Of a stretch of DNA of 10,522 nt, positions 7,136-10,522 are shown piece by piece. The notes beneath the pieces were generated by a model that had not been told where the DNA came from, did not search any database, and saw nothing but the letters and a program-made list of their open reading frames with translations. The translations under genes were made by a program, and so were the position numbers. This DNA is from an uncultured Dechloromonas sp. (GTDB lineage: Bacteria > Pseudomonadota > Gammaproteobacteria > Burkholderiales > Rhodocyclaceae). The stretch is taken from NCBI GenBank assembly GCA_937996725.1, contig CALKUR010000054.1, forward strand, positions 1 through 10,522. Direction: 5' to 3'. Every line of letters starts with the position of its first letter. Positions within the stretch are counted from its first letter, which is position 1.

Positions 7136-7528
7136 TTACCCACCCCTTGGTCGCGTTTCAAATCGCTTGAGCACCTCTAACGACACGTGATCCAGAACCC
7201 CTTGATGCGTGCTTTCCAGAACCACCATAGGGGCACAGCCTTCGGCGAGCGCTTCCAGCCAGCGGCTGAGGCAGAGACACCACTGGTCACCGGCCTGTAA
7301 CCCGGCAAATTGCCACGCCGGTCTCGGTGTGACTAGGTCGTTTCCCCGGCTAACGCTAAACGCCAGAAAGTCTTCCGTCACGACGGTACAAACAAGGTGC
7401 GCGCCAAGATCGGTCTCTTCCGCACGACAACATCCATCGCGCATAAATCCCGTCAATGGATCAAAAGAACACGGCACCAAGGGTTCGCCGAAGACATTCC
7501 GGTCAATCATATTTCCTTGCGTTGGCAT
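7136..7528 (-). CDS. DUF2237 family protein
   Basis: Small, probably cytoplasmic protein of 130 residues matching the DUF2237 family as I remember it: NVFGEPLVPCSFDPLTGF (11-28), DGCCR (31-35), VVTEDFLAFS and RGNDL (49-65), a TPRP element (67-70), DQWCLC (81-86), and RWLEALAEG-AP (89-100) followed by VVLESTHQ. Conserved cysteines stand at 20, 33, 34, 47, 84 and 86, which suggests a metal site or thiol role; that is inference, since the family has no established function. The start at 7528 has AGAGGA (complement of 7534-7539) 5 bases upstream; an alternative in-frame Met at residue 7 would also give an intact domain. It begins 32 bp after the EamA gene's stop, so co-transcription with it is likely. 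The length is close to the usual family size. Confidence 0.88.
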   Translation of the reverse strand: MPTQGNMIDRNVFGEPLVPCSFDPLTGFMRDGCCRAEETDLGAHLVCTVVTEDFLAFSVSRGNDLVTPRPAWQFAGLQAGDQWCLCLSRWLEALAEGCAPMVVLESTHQGVLDHVSLEVLKRFETRPRGG

Positions 7529-7560
7529 AAGCGTCCTCTATGAATCAACATTTCTACCTA

Positions 7561-8436
7561 TTATCGCCGCACCCATGCCACACCCGTCACGGCCACAGCC
7601 ATCCCCAGCAACTGAATCAGGGTCAGGGTTTCGCCAAAAACCAACCAAGCAATCACTGCGGTTGAAGGCGGTACCAGATAAAACAGACTGGCCACATTGA
7701 CTGAGGTACCCGAACGAATGAGATGGTTCAACAACCCGATGGCCCCGACGGACAGCACCAACACCAGCCAACTCAGCGCGAAGATAAATTCACCTGTCCA
7801 TTGCACCTCGAAGTTCTCGGTCAACAACGCCAACGGTAAGGTGGCCAGCCAGGCAGCGCCGAACTGGATAGCCGCACCAGAACGCCAATCGAAGTGCGGG
7901 CAGAACCGCTTCTGATAAAGCGCGCCGAACGTAATCGCCAAGAGTGCAGCCAAAGCCGGCAAAACGCCCGCCCAGCCGAAGCCCGCTTCCAAACGTGCAG
8001 ACAGCACCATGATCAGACCCACCAGGCCAAGCAGGAGGCCACCCCATTGCCGCAGCGATACACGCTCGCCCAGCATGGCCCCAACGATGGTCGCCGTGAG
8101 CAGCGGTTGCAAGCCAACCAATAGGCTCACCAAGCCCGCCGGCAAACTTTGCTTGATCGCCAGAAATACCCCGCCCAGATATAGCGCATGGATCAACAAT
8201 CCGGCGACTGCCAAATGCAGCCACTGCCGTGGGTCCGTCGGCCAAGGTGCCCGAAAACTGAGCGCCAACAGCGTCATCAGCACAATGAGCGCGGAATAAC
8301 GGAGCAAGAGAAAGGTCAGCGGTTCGGCATAGGGTAAACCAAACTTAGCACCGACAAACCCCGTGCTCCACAGAAACACAAACAGCAGCGGCACGAACCG
8401 GCTAAGAGAAGGCTTGGATTGCGGAGACGAAGACAT
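7561..8436 (-). CDS. EamA-type drug/metabolite transporter (DMT superfamily) permease
   Basis: Inner-membrane protein of 291 residues with about ten hydrophobic helices arranged as two EamA repeats (roughly 17-146 and 160-290). The first repeat ends with GLQPLLTATIVGAMLGE (108-124) and the second with YLVPPSTAVIAWLVFGE (253-269). This paired P...GE signature next to the penultimate helix of each repeat is characteristic of the family. The N-terminus is FVPLLFVFLWSTGFVGAKFG (14-33). Family members export amino acids, metabolites or drugs; the substrate cannot be read from sequence. The ATG at 8434-8436 has only a weak, distant AGGA upstream. It heads the leftward group with DUF2237 and phasin genes and is divergent from the hydrolase gene, with 22 bp between start codons, so its promoter must lie partly inside the hydrolase coding region. 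Confidence 0.92.
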   Translation of the reverse strand: MSSSPQSKPSLSRFVPLLFVFLWSTGFVGAKFGLPYAEPLTFLLLRYSALIVLMTLLALSFRAPWPTDPRQWLHLAVAGLLIHALYLGGVFLAIKQSLPAGLVSLLVGLQPLLTATIVGAMLGERVSLRQWGGLLLGLVGLIMVLSARLEAGFGWAGVLPALAALLAITFGALYQKRFCPHFDWRSGAAIQFGAAWLATLPLALLTENFEVQWTGEFIFALSWLVLVLSVGAIGLLNHLIRSGTSVNVASLFYLVPPSTAVIAWLVFGETLTLIQLLGMAVAVTGVAWVRR

Positions 8437-8443
8437 AACCGAA

Positions 8444-8452
8444 TGTTATCCT
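8444..8452 (+). promoter_or_regulatory. Possible extended -10 element placing the start site at the hydrolase ATG
   Basis: TGtTATCCT resembles an extended -10 (TGnTATAAT) with two mismatches in the hexamer. If used, transcription would begin at about the A of the ATG at 8459. This would fit the absence of a Shine-Dalgarno before this gene and suggests a leaderless message. No -35 box at standard spacing was found; the call is speculative. Confidence 0.2.
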
Positions 8453-8458
8453 GTTGCC

Positions 8459-9427
8459 ATGTCCGATGGTTTACCTGCAACGTCGATCAGCCGCCAAGTA
8501 CATGGCACGCCTTGTACGTTTAAAGCGGCCGACAACTTCACCCTGCACGGTCATCTGTGGCACCCAGATGCACAAGCACCCCATACGGCACTATTAATCA
8601 ACGCCGCGACCGGGGTTGCTGCCCGCTATTACAGCCGTTACGCGGCCTACCTTGCGGCTCACGGCTTTCTCGTGATGACCTACGATTACCGTGGCATCGG
8701 TATTTCTCGCCCACCCAGATTGCGCGGCTTTCGCGCCACCAAGCACGATTGGGGCACGCTCGACTGCGAAGCGGCCATACAAATACTCCATCGCCAAGCA
8801 CCCCATCTGCCCATGATGGCCGTCTGCCACAGCATCGGCGGCTTTACACTGGGCCTCGCGCCAAGCGCAACGCTCATTCAGCGCGCCCTATTTGTTGGCT
8901 GCCAGTATGCCTACTGGCAGGATTACCGCCTACTGCTACGCGTGCCCATGTGGCTCAATTGGCACCTAACCATGCCCGCACTGACCAAAATTTTTGGTTA
9001 CTTTCCCGGCAGCTGGCTGGGTTGGCTAGAAGATCTTCCGGCCGGCGTCGCCATGGAGTGGGCGACGCGCTTTCATCCCAGTTTCCACCAACGGTACCAT
9101 CGCCTGGATCATGCCCATCCCCCGGCATCGGATGTCGAACTTGAGGGGCGTATGGCAGCCCTGCACGTCGACATCTTAGCTATTGCCGACACACGCGACT
9201 CCTTTGCAACCCTATCGGCAACCCGACGACTCCTTGGCTATTTCAGACGTTGCAACCGAACGTTTTCGCAGATTCATCGACGTCGCATGCGTTTGCCCAA
9301 ACTGGGCCACTTCGGTTTCTTTCACGACCGTTTTCGTCCATCGCTTTGGCCACAAAGCCTAGCGTGGCTCACGACCGGCCAAAACCCCTGGCCGAGCACG
9401 ACCCATTGGCCGGCGGAGCACCACTGA
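8459..9427 (+). CDS. Alpha/beta-fold hydrolase (serine hydrolase, PIRSF037442-like)
   Basis: Predicted cytoplasmic serine hydrolase of 322 residues; the substrate is unknown. The layout fits the alpha/beta fold: a strand and oxyanion region LLINAATGVAARYYS (45-59), strand MTYDYRGIGIS (73-83), and the nucleophile elbow AVCHSIGG (121-128) with Ser125. The acid is probably Asp247 in IADTRDSFA, and the histidine is His284 in KLGHFGFF. The segments YDYRGIG.SRP..LRGF and FGYFPG...G..EDLPAGVA.EW match a family often labelled UCP037442 or plain alpha/beta hydrolase. The elbow reads C-H-S-I-G, not the usual G-x-S-x-G. The start at 8459 is chosen because the longer frame from 8363 would run deep into the divergent EamA gene; no clear ribosome-binding site precedes it. 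Its stop overlaps the start of the next gene (TGATG), so the two are coupled. Confidence 0.88.
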   Translation: MSDGLPATSISRQVHGTPCTFKAADNFTLHGHLWHPDAQAPHTALLINAATGVAARYYSRYAAYLAAHGFLVMTYDYRGIGISRPPRLRGFRATKHDWGTLDCEAAIQILHRQAPHLPMMAVCHSIGGFTLGLAPSATLIQRALFVGCQYAYWQDYRLLLRVPMWLNWHLTMPALTKIFGYFPGSWLGWLEDLPAGVAMEWATRFHPSFHQRYHRLDHAHPPASDVELEGRMAALHVDILAIADTRDSFATLSATRRLLGYFRRCNRTFSQIHRRRMRLPKLGHFGFFHDRFRPSLWPQSLAWLTTGQNPWPSTTHWPAEHH

Positions 9428-10522
9428 TGGCCGCGCACAACGAATTACAACCCGGCACAGAGGCATTTCGTCGCGCGAACTGGGCGCTCATACTCGGCGG
9501 CTTTGCCTGCTTTACACTGCTCTATGGCACACAGCCGATTCTGCCGCAGTTCACCGAAGCCTTCGGCATTTCTCCCACCATGGCGAGTCTGGCGGTGTCC
9601 GCTGGCACGCTCACGCTCTCGGTGTTGCTGATTCCGCTGAGTCTGCTCTCTGACCGCTTTGGTCGGGCGCCTTTGATGAAAGCCGCGCTGCTTGGTGCTA
9701 CTTTTTTTGCCGCGCTGTCCGCACTTGCACCAGATTTCGAATGGCTAATCCTCTCTCGCGCCGGTGTGGGTGCGTGCATCGCCGCGCTGCCCGCCGCTGC
9801 CATGGCCTACCTTGGCGAAGAAATCACACCGGAAGCACGCGGCCGTGTCATGGGGATGTATATCGCGGGTAATGCACTGGGTGGCATGTTTGGGCGATTC
9901 CTGTCCGCCCTCGTCACCCAATTCAGCAGTTGGCACTACGGACTGGCGGCATTGGCCGTTGTCGGCGTCATTTGCACGGCACTTTTCTGGAGAATGCTGC
10001 CGCCAGCACAACACTTTCGAGCGCGCTCCATGGCGCCCAGCGCACTCTGGCAAGACATCGTGCGCATCTACAAAGACCCCGGGCTGCCCTGGCTATTCAC
10101 CACGGCCTTCCTGATCATGGGGGCCTTCGTCAGCATATACAACTACCTTGGCTTCCGGCTGAGTGCCGCCCCATACGATCTGGGCCCGGCGGCTATCGGT
10201 GCCGTCTTTCTGCTCTACGCGGTCGGCAGTGCATCATCCGCGCTGGCCGGACATCTGGTGGATCGTCATGGACGCAGCCTCATCATGCGCGGCATGATCG
10301 CCGCCATGGCACTTGGCGTACTCGCCACGCTAGACAGCCACCTGGTGATCATCGTTGCCGGATTGGCGTTGTTCACGTTCGGTTACTTCGCCACGCATGC
10401 CATCGCTAGCGGCTGGGTAGGCGCACGCGCCGGCGAGCGACGCGGCCTCGTCTCGGCGCTTTACCTCTCCAGCTACTACCTGGGCAGCAGCTTTCTCGGC
10501 AGCACCTCCGGCCCGTTATGGA
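9427..10522 (+). CDS. YnfM-like MFS efflux transporter (3' truncated by window end)
   Basis: Inner-membrane major facilitator transporter; the first 365 residues are present and the frame runs off the end without a stop. Similarity by eye to E. coli YnfM (about 417 residues) is clear over the whole length: FTLLYGTQPILPQF (29-42), the loop 2-3 motif LLSDRFGRAPLM (73-84), AYLGEEITPEARGRVMGMYI (127-146), GNALGGMFGRFLS (148-160), FLIMGAFVSIYNYLGFRL (228-245), the loop 8-9 motif GHLVDRHGRSLIM (275-287), then WVGARA and LYLSSYYLGSS (345-355). About 35-50 residues are expected to be missing. The ATG at 9427 overlaps the hydrolase stop by one base, with GGAG at 9415-9418 spaced 8 bases. The neighbour suggests export of a compound acted on by the hydrolase, but this is inference and the substrate is unknown. 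Confidence 0.93.
   Translation, partial: MAAHNELQPGTEAFRRANWALILGGFACFTLLYGTQPILPQFTEAFGISPTMASLAVSAGTLTLSVLLIPLSLLSDRFGRAPLMKAALLGATFFAALSALAPDFEWLILSRAGVGACIAALPAAAMAYLGEEITPEARGRVMGMYIAGNALGGMFGRFLSALVTQFSSWHYGLAALAVVGVICTALFWRMLPPAQHFRARSMAPSALWQDIVRIYKDPGLPWLFTTAFLIMGAFVSIYNYLGFRLSAAPYDLGPAAIGAVFLLYAVGSASSALAGHLVDRHGRSLIMRGMIAAMALGVLATLDSHLVIIVAGLALFTFGYFATHAIASGWVGARAGERRGLVSALYLSSYYLGSSFLGSTSGPLW

Noticed and set aside
8363..8458. Upstream in-frame ATG extending the hydrolase by 32 residues
   Set aside because: It would overlap the N-terminal coding region of the divergent EamA gene and adds residues unrelated to the fold.
1..10522. CRISPR array, tRNA, rRNA, insertion sequence, prophage or defence genes
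   Set aside because: No regularly spaced repeats, tRNA-like cloverleaf, transposase or terminal inverted repeats were seen in reading both strands; the low-GC left end is too short to call an element.

Overview
The window reads as ordinary chromosomal DNA of a moderately GC-rich Gram-negative bacterium. The best fit is a member of the Pseudomonadota, probably Betaproteobacteria. This rests on a phasin (polyhydroxyalkanoate granule protein), a DUF2237 protein, a proteobacterial-type GlmS and UvrA, and dense gene packing with bidirectional hairpin terminators between convergent genes. The placement is an inference from protein character; no rRNA or other taxonomic marker is present.

Layout. 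2-1762 (+): one open frame whose first ~210-240 bases encode the C-terminal end of an unrelated protein and whose remainder encodes the C-terminal half of UvrA; GC jumps from about 42% to about 63% at position ~240. 1805-3445 (+): OFA-type major facilitator transporter with an extra C-terminal membrane segment. 3463-3489: bidirectional terminator. 3508-5337 (-): glmS, complete. 5481-6413 (+): cysK, complete, divergent from glmS. 6429-6467: long palindromic bidirectional terminator. 6478-7044 (-), 7136-7528 (-) and 7561-8436 (-): phasin, DUF2237 protein and EamA/DMT transporter, read in the order EamA, DUF2237, phasin and possibly one operon. 8459-9427 (+): alpha/beta hydrolase, divergent from the EamA gene with only 22 bp between the start codons. 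9427 to the end (+): YnfM-like MFS efflux transporter, overlapping the hydrolase by one base (TGATG) and cut off by the window end.

How the genes relate. GlmS (amino-sugar supply for the cell wall) and CysK (last step of cysteine synthesis) are housekeeping enzymes that share only a divergent upstream region. The hydrolase and YnfM-like transporter are almost certainly co-transcribed and translationally coupled. The phasin marks a PHA-storing organism, but no PHA synthase or depolymerase lies here. I find no tRNA, rRNA, CRISPR array, insertion sequence, toxin-antitoxin pair or defence system, and no convincing undescribed multi-gene system. The item most worth checking is the in-frame chimera at the left edge, which is either a real recombination event that destroyed uvrA or an assembly or cloning misjoin.
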